64,000 bases of DNA from Dendrophyllia cribrosa (lineage: Eukaryota > Cnidaria > Anthozoa > Scleractinia > Dendrophylliidae): contig JAJLRJ010000008.1 of assembly GCA_024195265.1 (NCBI GenBank), forward strand, positions 27,735,432 through 27,799,431, written 5' to 3'. Made by a program: the position numbers and the translations under genes. The notes beneath the pieces were generated by a model that was given only the letters and a program-made list of their open reading frames with translations, did not search any database and was not told the DNA's origin. Shown piece by piece: positions 11,101-21,938 of this stretch (the first letter of the stretch is position 1; every line of letters starts with the position of its first letter).

Positions 11101-12294
11101 ACTTTAATCTTCAATTTTGCTGTTTTATTTGATTTATTTGGTAACAAAATACACTAATCACACTGCTGTCATTTCCAACATAAATTGTACATGTTTTCCT
11201 CAGAAACAATAAACTGTGACAAACACCTCTAACAAATATGGTAAAATACTTTGACTTGTCTTCACTTTTGTTTTCTTTTTATTTTTTAGAAAATGTTAAC
11301 TTGGTGGGAGATATATTCCCGGAAATGAGTAAATAAAAAGCACTTGATTTTACATATTTTGCAGTTGTCAGTGTTTTGACTGGATCAGCAAACCATCTGA
11401 TCTCTGAATAAAAGATCAAGTAAAAGTGTTTTATTGAGGGGAAGACGGTAAATTACTTTAAAATGCCAACAAAACGGTGATACCTGCGCAAGAGCAACGG
11501 TAAAAGCATCGACGGTTAAATCGAAAAAAATATTACCACAAAAACTTCGTGCCATTTTGTTGCTTGCGGGCGTGATCGTGGGAAAAGAAGCCGAAAATAC
11601 TATAATATAAGAAACCAAAAGTCTTAGCTGAGACGGTAAATTTACTCCTTTCCTTTGAAAAAAAAAACATGTTTCGTAAGCTGTGGCGTTTCGAATTTTT
11701 ACCTTCATTGCCTGTGTATCATTTTTCTTGAAACAGCAAGGTAAAGAAAAACTTTACAGGTCGATAAATGGTTCCACTTCGCTCCACAGACATCCCTCCT
11801 TCGCCGCCATTTTGTTTGTTTTCCTCTTGGTTTGCAATCTCGTACCCAGATCTTCTCACTCTTTTCCTTGTCCGCCATTTTGAATACATCACCAGAAATA
11901 GTGGAGATTTTGATCACGTGATCTGCTGTGTGCCAGGGTCTTCTCCCGAAGCGCCGCCATATTGAAAACCGAGAAGACCCTGGGAACGAGGTTGCATATG
12001 AGAAATCACCGACACGTTTTTTTAGCGCTTCGTGTCCGGAAATCCGAGAACAAATAAAATTAGCAAAATACAATAATCGCTTTGAGTTATAGCGTTTTAA
12101 AGCTGATTCGGACGTTCGAATTTAGACGTCGTAAAAAATTCGACAATTCATTTTATTACCAAATGGTTTCCATGTTTAGATAGCCAGCTCTATAAGCTTT
12201 AATTTGATATCTGGGTTTAGGTATATTAAGTGTAATCTTAAGACGCTAGAGCTGTTATACTGGAGACACCCCCGAAGGTACACTGTAACCTTAA
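8135..12294. mobile_element. TTAA element copy 1, split by a nested insertion
   Basis: The left end TTAAGGTTACcGTGTACC and right end GGTACACTGTAACCTTAA are inverted repeats flanked by TTAA. The outer parts (8135-8562 and 12004-12294) match 14865-15588 along their length. Removing the insertion 8563-11994 and one 9-bp duplication leaves 719 bp, against 724 bp for the intact copy. It is non-autonomous, with no transposase. Confidence 0.9.
8563..11994. mobile_element. 3.4-kb nested DNA transposon with 9-bp target duplication
   Basis: The ends caacctcgttcccaggg and ccctgggaacgaggttg are exact inverted repeats. The 9-bp catatgaga stands on both sides (8554-8562 and 11995-12003), and the target site is intact in the sister copy region near 15290. 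Secondary hairpins occur just inside each end (about 8576-8622 and 11935-11981). The interior holds no frame over about 125 codons, so it is a non-autonomous derivative. A 9-bp duplication suggests Mutator-like; P-like (8 bp) is the alternative. The tail of this element contains several atggcgg/ccgccat motifs. Confidence 0.85.
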
Positions 12295-12627
12295 AGGAAC
12301 ACTGTCCCGACTGAAATATCGTGTTTTCATGATAATGAAAAAGAAATATCAACGAAAGAGACAAAATAACGATTAAAAAAGTCCAACCTACACAAAAATG
12401 GCAATTTTGATTTCTTGACCGCCTGTCACGAAATCATATTTGATGAACTGTAATCCACTTCCATCCTTGCAAAACTACACTTTATCTCCAAACTACTGCT
12501 TCTGTTTTGCTCTATAGAATCTTTTAATCCAATTAAGTTGTATATTTTTTTGGTGGTATTTTCGATATAACATATAAATAAGGGAAGCGAAATTGTGTTA
12601 CTGATTTCGGCGGGACAGTGTCCCTTT
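12295..12627. mobile_element. 333-bp MITE abutting the previous element
   Basis: The left end aaaggaacactgtcccg (from 12293) and right end cgggacagtgtcccttt (12611-12627) are inverted repeats with one mismatch. It begins directly at the TTAA end of the preceding element. The interior is non-coding. Confidence 0.75.
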
Positions 12628-14864
12628 GACCACATTATGTAGAGTGATTAGGGAAAATGTGATTTTTAAAAAGTGATCAGACGGTCGAGTTTGTGACTGC
12701 TTTGAACAGATTGGCAGAAGAAGCATCTGTGAGGCTTGTCATTATCCTCCAGAAAAATGTTGCAGTTTTGGACTTGCATCGGTGTTTTAAATGTACTTTT
12801 TATAATAATTCGCATAAATTTATACCTAACTCCAATTCAGTAAAAGAGATCTTCCTTTATAAATTCCTATTTTTAAGGAAAACGTATTTTTATTAAGGGC
12901 TTCAAAATTATGATTCGATAGAGTGTTTTCAAGCAACCGAAAGGTTCTGTATTGTGTTTCAAAATGCAGGATAAAGCATGTAAGGATATTTAAAAGACTG
13001 ATGCAGTTTAATGTATCTTTAGGGATTATCGTTTAATATAATTTTAAAACTATTAAAATAAATGTGCATGGCCCAACGAAACGGGATTTTATTGTACAAA
13101 TCTATAAAATTTCCGAGATTCAAGATGTGATGAACTAATTACATAAACTTGTATTTCTTTATTTGATCTAAGTACTCAGAGTTAGCGGTCTTTCGTATTT
13201 CGGCTGGAGATCACCGGGCAGGTAGCGAAACACTATCGACAATGCTGGAAAGAGTACCTAAGAATTAGTACAAATAAAAAAAAAATCCCAAGTTTGAGAG
13301 TCATATCTTACAAAATATCGAAATATGGTTGTACAAAGTGGGACAATTTTACAGTCGTTTGTATGCTGGGGGGCGGGGGGGAGGGCAAGTTTGTGCCCCC
13401 AGCATACAAACGTCTGTCAAATTTCCCGACTTCTAACTTTGCGATTCTGCAAGATACGACTCACAAACCTGGCTATTTACTAATTTTGAGGTGATCCGTT
13501 CCAGCAGCGTCGTTATAGATTTTCGCTGCATGGCCAATATCAAAAGTCGAAAAAACCGTGGAAGGGTCTATTCATGAAGGGTTCAGGATCCCTGTGCCGG
13601 CACCTTTGCGTAGAAACCCATTTTTGAACTGCTATTTTCACTTCTTAAAAAAAACACTTAATATTTTTCCGCGGTTATATGGAACTTATGATATCGTCTT
13701 TATGTACCTGTTACATAGTGTAATCAATGAAGGCGTAAAACGGTGTAAAACTACACGAAATGTCGTGTTTATAACAAACTGAGTTTTAACTGACTTATCT
13801 CATACGGAGTTGAAGTCGAAGGATTGAAAGTGGAGTCTTAAGTCAAGTTAACATCGAGTTAAAGTCGAAGAATTGGACATTTTTTAAAGTTTCTTTAACT
13901 TTAATGCGGTAGAACGGAAGGTAGTTGTTATTTGTAATGCATTTGACCCTCCGACGTAGGTTTTTCTCGAATTTTTTCAAGAGCATTTATTGTTGGCATA
14001 TGCCGTCTTCAGTAGCTGTTCGTTTATCCTTTTGATACATTTTGATAAAGTTTGACGACAACGGGTTGTTATGGTAACAAGATATGACGTCATAAGTAAA
14101 TTGTGGTGCTATGCGTATTTTTCACCTTTCTTCGGTTAAAAAATAACATATAAAATGCTACCAAAGGTAGCAAAATTTTTAATTGTATCATATTTTGCAA
14201 CCCTAGCAAAAAATATTTCTGCATTTTCCCGATAAAGTTGAATTTTTAGTAAAATCCAAGATGGCGGCCATACTGTCGGTCATTTGGATGACGTCACGGA
14301 CCCCCAGCAGCCCTACAACCCATAATATTTACCTCATCTTGTAGAGCACATCACAGGCTGTCTATTAGATGTAAAATATTTTCGAAATATTTTAACACCG
14401 CACCTTGTACCACGATGTGGGTATATTAAAAGTTTGCGTGTACGTCCGAGGGTTTAGCTAACGTCTACTACAATTCTGATTCGTACTTGTTTGTCAAGTA
14501 AAATAATTGACCCACTATGAACACTAAGCTGCTATAGCAAGAACTACAGTTATGTTGGCATTCTTTTAATTGCTAGTGTTATGACAAAGCTTGCAGTAAA
14601 CACATTTAATCAGAAGATATTTTCTATGGGTGTATTATGTTACGACCAGGGTTCCTCATCGCTAACGACGCGTTTGTACGTCGGCTTCGTACATAAAAGC
14701 TAAACCTTAAAATAGTAACGTTAAAAGTCATTAAGGACCTATTGTTATCTTACCTTCAAGGCCGGTTCACCTAAAAGTTCATCTTCATGTGAATTTCCTC
14801 AAAATACCGTCAGATTTAACAGCCGATTTTGGAGCCCGTCGTGGGATACTTGTTGATATTTTGA
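12628..14864. other. Intergenic DNA with no recognised gene
   Basis: This is AT-rich sequence with only short chance frames. One strong hairpin lies at 13356-13412. Motifs such as aagatggcggcc near 14260 recur near 30855 and probably mark old transposon sequence. No gene was seen. Confidence 0.6.
13356..13412. repeat. 17-bp perfect inverted repeat with G-rich loop
   Basis: cgtttgtatgctggggg at 13356-13372 is the exact reverse complement of 13396-13412. The loop is G-rich (ggcgggggggaggg). Confidence 0.9.
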
Positions 14865-15588
14865 TTAAGGTTACAGTGTACCTTCAGATCGAAAATTTAT
14901 TGAATTTTTTTTTTGGCGTCAAAATAAAGTTTACAGAATGAACTTTCATCCAAAAAAAATTATCGAAAAATAGTGAAAATTGACGGAGAAATGACGGTAT
15001 AACTTTTGCGGGCGGAGTTTGTTTATGAAGCGATATGTTTTTCTAAGCGCTGTTTTCTCAAAGTTAATTTTTCGCTTGTAGGGGACACTTTAAAGAGCTA
15101 CAACTCAAAGGGAATGTGTTCGATTTTCCTCAAATTTGGACACAAGCTAGGCTACCATATAATCAACAAAATTGTATCGGCGAATTTCTTATTTCCGAAA
15201 ACGTTTTCGTCAAGAGCCATTTCCGTGCGATCACTTCAATTTGTTTTCTCCCTTTTTCGAAAATATTCTGTAACTTTCCACTGCAATTGAATATGGGCAA
15301 TCGCCGTCACGTTTTTTTAGCGTTTCGTGTCCGGAAACTCGAGAACAAATCAATTAGCAAAATACAATAATCGCTTTGAGTTATAGCGTTTTAAAGCTGA
15401 TTCGGACGTTCGAATTTAGACGTCGTAAAAAATTCGACAATTCATTTTATTACCAAATGGTTTCCATATTTAGATAGCCAGTTCTATAAGCTTTAATTTG
15501 ATATCTGGGTTTAGGTATATTAAGTGTAATCTTAAGACGCTAGAGCTGTTATACTGGAGACACCCCCGAAGGTACACTGTAACCTTAA
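14865..15588. mobile_element. Intact TTAA element copy 2 (724 bp)
   Basis: It starts TTAAGGTTACAGTGTACC and ends GGTACACTGTAACCTTAA; both ends carry TTAA. It is homologous along its length to the split copy at 8135-12294 and is the uninterrupted reference for it. There is no transposase frame, so it is a MITE of piggyBac or Kolobok type. Confidence 0.9.
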
Positions 15589-16140
15589 TAAAGTGACTCG
15601 CTGGTGCAGCCGTCTTTTTTTTTGCGCGAAATTCTGATAGCAGCCGTCATATGTTGGCGCGAACTTCTTATTACTGATCGAAGTAAGTCTAGAAGTGGGA
15701 TAAGTGAACGAAGAACTACCTTATTCAGGATTTTTTTTTTCGTTTTTTTCGACAACTTAATTTGGCGATGATGTATCACGACATTAAGGGTTAGCAATTT
15801 AATTTGTTTTAACTTATTCTTCAGCATGTTCCAGGCGTTCAGATAGTGGGGAGCGAAGGATTAGGTGACGCGCGAAGGAAAAATGTTGTGAGTGCTGACG
15901 GAAGGGGAAAGTGCGAAAGAGAGTGAGGAGAGGAAACGCCGCTGTAAGCATTTTTATAACAGATCCATTTCGCCCTCCCTTCCCAGTTTCCTCGGGGGTT
16001 TTTTTTTCTACTTCTCCTTTAACAATAATCATTAAGTCAGTTTTTTGCTTCAAAAAACTCATTTCGCGAAACGCTTCCAGCGCTTCTGCAATTGCGCAAT
16101 TACGCAGTGTTACGCAAGAGAGGGTGAACATTTCAACTGA
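15589..16140. other. Intergenic/5' flank of LINE remnant
   Basis: This is non-coding. The stretch 15829-15900 (tgttccaggcgttcagat...gcgcgaaggaaaaatgttg) recurs in inverse orientation at about 21166-21283 and, diverged, near 58781. It is therefore a dispersed repeat terminus. Confidence 0.5.
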
Positions 16141-16248
16141 AAGTTGACTGATTGTCCCCAAATTCATCTTGATTGTCCCCAAATTCATCTTGAGCCAAGA
16201 AAAATCTGTTTGCCGTCCGCCTTTTACATCTATTTGTACAAACAACAC

Positions 16249-17781
16249 ATGGCTGAAATTGTTACTAACTACATACGAAAACGAAGAAATAGATCTTCCG
16301 CTAGTTCGGACGAGAAAACTACGACATCTCCTGAGGCAAAAAAATTGAAAGACGCGATAACCCATGACAACACCGACAACGAAGACTCGCACGACGAACT
16401 GATGGAGACGCTAGACACGATTGCTTCAATCTCGGAACAACTGAAGTCGATATTAGACAGACTTAAGAAATTGAAAATTGAAAAAGAATTAGCCCGGTGT
16501 ACGGTCGGGTCAGAGTACAGCAATACCCTTACAGAAGAACTAGATCTGTGCAAAAAGGAACTAGAAAACATAATACAGTGGCGTACACAAGGAGCGATTT
16601 TAAGGTGCAAAGTAAGATGGTATAATGAAGGAGAAAAAAATACTAAATATTTTCTCAATCTTGAAAAGAGGCATTGTAAGCTTAACACTATTAGTCAGCT
16701 CCAAATTAATGAGAATGAGTTTGTCACCTCCGATTCTGAAATTCTCTCTGAGTGTGGAACTTTCTACAAAACTCTTTACACATCTCAAGGTAACACAATC
16801 ACATCAGATAACGAATTCTTTCAACTCGAGAATGACACATCCTTGGATAAAAATGACTCTGCGAGCTGTGGAGGTCTTTTAACTATGAAAGAATGCCTAA
16901 ATGCTTTAAAAGATATGGATTCCGGAAAAACCCCAGGGATTGATGGACTTCCAGCTGAATTTTACAAAACCTTTTGGGATGACTTAGCTCCTAGTTTGAT
17001 TGCTTCGCTTAATTACGCTTACAAGGCAGGAACGCTTTCGGTCTCCCAGAGACGAGGAGTGATCAAACTAAAACCAAAAAAGGACACTAATCCGCATCTT
17101 ATCAAAAACTGGCGTCCCTTAACTCTCCTTAATTGCGATTATAAAATAGCTACGAAGGCCATCACAAATCGAATAAAATCAGTTATTCCACAACTAATTA
17201 ATAATGATCAGACTGGCTTTTTAAAAGGCAGATTTATCGGAGAAAATATAAGATTGATCGATAGTGTCATAAATTATACAGCACAACAAGAAATCCCTGG
17301 TTTGTTACTTTTCATCGACTTCGAAAAAGCTTTCGACTCCCTTGAGTGGTCTTTTGTTAATCACACGCTACAATATTTTGGTTTCGGCCCCTCCTTAACA
17401 AATTGGGTTCGAACTTTTTATACCAACATTGAAAGTTGTATTTTGAACAATGGATGGTCGAGCGATTTCTTTACTTTACAAAGAGGAGTTCGGCAAGGCT
17501 GCCCCCTGTCGCCCTACTTGTTTATTCTGTCTGTTGAAGTGCTAGGGAAATCAATTAGGGCTAACTCTCACATTAAAGGTATCACTGTTAATAACACAGA
17601 AATTAAGATAAGTCAATACGCGGATGACACTACACTGATCCTTAACGGCGAACAAGAATCTTTATCAGTTGCCCTTAATACTATAGAAAATTTCGGCTAT
17701 GCGTCTGGCCTAAAACTTAACGACAAGAAAACTGAAGCCTTATGGAACGGATCAAATGTGGGCAAAAGAGAACCCTTTTGA
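16249..17781 (+). pseudogene. LINE ORF1-ORF2 fusion frame with reverse transcriptase
   Basis: The likely start is the ATG at 16249 (MAEIVTNYIRKRRNRSS...), within an open frame from 16144. About residues 1-65 are Ser/Asp/Glu-rich, as in Tx1 ORF1. A short coiled stretch follows, then the ORF2 segment upstream of RT, then the RT palm. The YADD box is near nt 17620. The frame stops at 17779-17781, soon after ALWNG, where the thumb and connector region should follow. The fused frame is intact for over 500 codons, which would give an RT without endonuclease if translated. Confidence 0.85.
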
Positions 17782-18566
17782 TAAGCAACTATGATCATGG
17801 CGGACTAAAGATGATCGATTTAAGTTCTTTCAATAAATCTCTTAAGACTATCTGGATACGTAAATACCTTGATACGTCAAACCACGGGAAGTGGAAAGAA
17901 TTTATCGAGCTCGATCTGGGAAAATATGGCGGAAACCTTATCTTTAGGGGCAATCTTAACAAGTCTGACTCTCTCAAGACAATATCAACTAAAAGCATCT
18001 TTACAAGAGAGCTACTAGAAATATGGTCTGCAGTCAATTTTGAAGAGTTCGTTAAAACCAAGGAACATTTTCTTGAGCAACCCATATGGCACAATTCGCT
18101 AATTAGGATCGAAAACAAGCCCGTCTTCGATAAAAACCTTTTTTCTCTAGGAATTTCAAAGGTAAAGGATTTTGTGAAAGAACAATACAACTTCCTTTCC
18201 TACACAGATTTTATTGAAAAATATAATTGTCATTTCCAACCTTTAAAATATTTTGGACTTGTATCTGCCCTTAAACAAGTCAAAAATAGTAGCATCACTC
18301 AAAACCCTACTCTTTCAATCCCAGAAGATTCACTTCTTACCTTATTCCTTAAGAACGCAAAAGGAACTAAGGTCGTCTACAAAAAACTTGTCTGTAAAAA
18401 AACGTCCACCCCGGTGAGAAGTCAGGCGAAATGGAACACTACGGTCTCCCAGGAGGGATGTGTTGCTGATTGGAATGCAGCATATACCTTGGCTTTCAAG
18501 TGTACTAAAAGCACGACACTTATTAATTTTGGAAAATCATTCTTTGGATTCAAGAATCCGGATTAG
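17742..18566 (+). pseudogene. LINE ORF2 C-terminal segment, out of frame
   Basis: This frame overlaps the end of the RT frame. From about 17770 it encodes the Tx1-type C-terminal region (ISNYDHGGLKMIDL..., FNKSLKTIWIRKYLD..., DWNAAYTLAFKCTKSTTLINF). It then departs from the expected sequence after INF near 18530 and ends at 18566. About 100 residues that normally separate RT from this region are missing. Confidence 0.75.
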
Positions 18567-18660
18567 GATTTTCCTAGAAAAAAGGCAGCCTCTATACCGT
18601 TTAACATGTGTTGCACCATGCGTAATCTCGAAAAACAAGATATACTTAGTTGAATTTATA

Positions 18661-20803
18661 ATAAAATAAAAATATTGTTTACCCACAGCTTAATTATCTA
18701 AAAATGCAAAGAAAAGGCCGAAAAAGGCCTTTAAGAAGTCCACGTATTCTCCAGTTTCTCTTTCAGATTCTTTCTCAGCGTTGGTTGGTAAATAGGTCAT
18801 TTTCGTATTCTCGCCGTTCAGCAGCTAAATCTAGCTTGCAATAGGGGCTCATGCGGGGAATATTTTCAATTGTAAATATTTTAAAAGATATTCTCTTGCA
18901 TGAGATTACATTGCAATAGGTGTTGCAAGCTAGCTAGTCCCATTTTATGACTCGCAAATACGCCTGGGATACGAAAAAGGTTTATTGGTCTTATCATTTC
19001 TCAGTCCCACGTTTTATTTCTCACACACTTCTCATGTGAAAAGGAAATGAAATTGCCGACTACGGACATCGTCTGCCGTCAGGACTAGATCAGTAGCCTG
19101 TGTAAAGCTGGTAACCTAGGAGAAATATGTTGCACAAGAACACGCTACTAAATACACATCAAGTATGATTGAATTTTGTCAATTGTACGTCATGAATATG
19201 CAAAATGAAGCAATTTTATTTTTATCGCCACGGAAAATTTTCAAACTCAGATGTCGTTCACGGACGATATGGCTACATATGTTGTGTCTACTGTTTCACT
19301 CTGACGTATAAAGAAATTTTGTAACTTATTTCGAAGAATATCCTCATTCAGTTCATAATGTTCTTCAATGTTACATGCAAAACTGCTTGGCACTTACGGT
19401 GACATTTGAGATTGCTCCTTTATTCATCTTTACCAAACGAAATTAAACTTTTTGATGCTGAAAGGTATTGGGAACTGCTCGGCTATAACAGGTAAGATGC
19501 TGAATATTTACTTCGCTCAGTAGACTGAGTAGAACACACGCCACTGTTTTCCGTTTGCTAGCGTAAGATGAACTTCATTCAATTTCAACGCTTAAAGTCC
19601 TTAAATCCCTTTCACTGGAAGAGTCAAACGTACCGGGAAAAAAATACTACAAAAAATACAACAGTGCGAACATCTACCAAGAATGAAAGCTACTGAGCAG
19701 TAGATTGGGTTTATTGGGTTTTTATTTTACCCGTGAAAAGACGATGGAGTAATACACCTTATCACTACCTTATCCTTTTGTAAACAGTTTTCTTTTGTTT
19801 ATTTTAGTCTCCACACTGGAAGTAAAATCACTCTACTTCCGTTTTCTTTTAGAAAAATTGCAAATGAAATTCTGATGTTTGTTTTTTAGTTTCGACCTCG
19901 GCTTGGGTAGTTTTGGCCGTGCTAGAAAGGAATGTATGCAGTGAAATCGTTCTCAGCAGTTCGTTGCCCTCGTTTATTTCATCACTTGTTACCGGTAACA
20001 GCTTCACGGTCAGTCTCATGTTTTGACTGAAGTCACTGGATTGTCCGCCTTCGTTCTAAGTTCTACTTTTCTCTGTGTTTTACAAAATATATATATTTTT
20101 GGGACACCATCAAACGGTTGATACCCACGGACTGAAGCGCATCCCAGGTTGATGGCGAATTGTTTTGCATTGGTGCAAACCTACTAATTATCGACTTTAA
20201 AACTTCGTCAAATCTCCAATATTTCGTCTCGTAATTTTTCTAAATTTCACAAAACCGTCCATCCTTTTTTTTTGTCACACTCACACTTGCTTGAAAATTA
20301 ATGAAATAGTTTTAAAACACAACGATCACAAGTAGCGCAAAAAATGGCATTTCATGGAGACGTAAATGAAGATGAATTTGCGTCGATGGATCGAGTCTGT
20401 TCTCTGTCAATCGAAGCTGCACATGCGCATAATCGAGCCTCACCAACCTTTCCGTTGAAAACTAAGAGCCTCGTTCCCAAGATTACATGGACCTCCAGCT
20501 CCGGTCGTCTCTTATGGGCTCGACCATGGTCGTCGTGTATAGGTAGTTGACCTTATTGAGCCGATCGAAACGGAATTACATACGGACTTTTTCGTTATGG
20601 ACCTATTGTAGTTGCTTAAAACACCATTAAGCTAACTCAGGGTTAGTGTGGACTCTGATTCCAGTTTTACTACTTATCAAGGAACATTTTTCAAAAGCTT
20701 CAGTTTTGACATGGTTTGAAATCGTAAATTACCGTTAAGCGGCTTTCAACTGGTCCCTGGAACTTAATTTTGATGATCAGTTAGACAGTAAGATTTTAAA
20801 GCG
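18661..20803. other. Intergenic DNA, no gene recognised
   Basis: Only short chance frames are present. A 68-codon frame at 20344 contains sequence resembling the cctcgttccca transposon terminus and was not accepted as a gene. This stretch lies upstream of the SVOP-like gene and may contain its distal promoter. Confidence 0.5.
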
Positions 20804-20814
20804 AAGTTTACTGT

Positions 20815-20890
20815 AGCCTGCGCGCAAACGTATCCGATTTTCTTGCTCCCCGCGGTGAGCAAGGAAATCGGATACGTTTGCGCGCAGGCT
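20815..20890. mobile_element. 76-bp hairpin insertion with 11-bp target duplication
   Basis: The arms at 20815-20848 and 20857-20890 are reverse complements over 33 of 34 bases (agcctgcgcgcaaacgtatc...), with an 8-base loop. The 11-bp aagtttactgt stands on both sides (20804-20814 and 20891-20901). That length of duplication fits Mutator-like elements. The insertion is much richer in GC than its surroundings. Confidence 0.85.
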
Positions 20891-21165
20891 AAGTTTACTG
20901 TGGGGTTTAATAAAACCGCCAATAGGATAATCTGCATAGTCAGCCCGAATATTTAGAGGTCATTGTAAAGAGTATCAACATAAGATATAGCACCGTCTAA
21001 GCAGCTGCAAAATGGCTCCATTTTATTACCAGGTCAAATTAAGTCGGATCCCATTCGGCCCCCAGAGTCACTTATGTTGAACACGGAAATTTACCAATAC
21101 CTTTTTCTGTTTTTCTTTTTTGTTTACTTCATTTAGCTCAAAACACTTGAGACTGTAGAACCTCG

Positions 21166-21285
21166 CAGAGCGAAGGATAGGTGTTGCGCGAAGGAAAAAT
21201 GTTGCGATTTTTTCTTCGCTTTTTTCTCCGCGCAATTTTTCCTTCGTCGCTCCCCACTAACTAAACGCCTGGAACAGGCCTAGGC
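21166..21285. repeat. Foldback repeat with gcgaaggaaaaa arms
   Basis: gcgcgaaggaaaaatgttgcg and, inverted, gcgcaatttttccttcg surround a T-rich loop. The right flank (gctccccactaac...gcctggaacag) is the reverse complement of the start of 15829-15860. Confidence 0.6.
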
Positions 21286-21775
21286 TAACATTACACTGAC
21301 CGCGCCTTATAGGCCTAACCTCCCATGGCCACTTAATCAGTTCAATGTCTTTACCAGTTGGTACCTGTCAGTAAGAAAACTAACCAGCCATTTAAGCCAA
21401 AATTCGCAAGTTACTATGAAAGGATTCCCAAATAACGCCGGTTAGAATTTCGTACTGACAGGAATCGATAACAGCATCAGAGATCGAAGTCAAACAAAGT
21501 AACGTATTATATTTTCAGGATAACTGCTGTTGCAATGCTACGTCGAATCCACGTACTTCAGCAATTTTTTTATCAAAAGCTGGTGGTGCTTTCATCGATG
21601 TGATTTACAGCTCCAAATAACATTTCTCAAAGAAATAAAAACAGCGCTAAAGGAACAACTGAAGAAGCGTTTTATTGCGACAAAATCAAATATGGTGACT
21701 AAAAAAATATTTAAGAACCATTGCTGATTTGAATAGTTCTGTGCTTTTGCTACTCATTCAGCATTTTGAACAAAC

Positions 21776-21938
21776 ATGGCTATGAGTGGTTATTTTACGG
21801 ACGGGAAACCCTCGCCTAGCGTTCACGATCCGCCATTACTGCCAGATTACGACCCTGAGGATTTCCCGACAGCGCCAAAAGAACCTACACAGCTACCGAC
21901 GGTGAAGAATTATGACACAATCAAGGACAATAAAGACG
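21776..21938 (+). CDS. SVOP: SVOP-like first coding exon, form a
   Basis: The ATG at 21776 lies in context aaacATGGct; a second in-frame ATG follows two codons later. It gives 54 codons plus one base before the donor g|gtaagt. It encodes a Pro/Asp-rich cytosolic tail ([15 protein letters not shown]...). A possible 5' UTR acceptor (tatattttcag) lies at about 21519. It joins in frame to 27071. Confidence 0.8.

Larger units (their letters stand above)
16144..18660 (+). mobile_element. Rearranged Tx1/L1-type LINE retrotransposon
   Basis: This non-LTR retrotransposon has reverse transcriptase motifs of the L1/Tx1 group: GEKNTKYFLNLEKR, SGKTPGIDGLPAEFYK, FIDFEKAFDSL, RQGCPLSPYLF and the catalytic YADDTTLI. 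There is no endonuclease domain. The N-terminal stretch looks like ORF1, so ORF1 and ORF2 appear joined by an internal deletion. A second deletion with frame change at about 17742-17781 removes the region between the RT and the C-terminal domain. The copy is dead as an autonomous element. A 22-bp direct repeat lies at 16148-16192. Confidence 0.9.

Noticed and set aside
15814..16392. 192-codon - strand frame overlapping the LINE start
   Set aside because: It is antisense to the LINE ORF1-like region and a dispersed repeat, with no motif.
20344..20550. 68-codon frame with good start context as a third SVOP first exon
   Set aside because: No good donor in suitable phase follows, and its end contains transposon-like cctcgttccca sequence.
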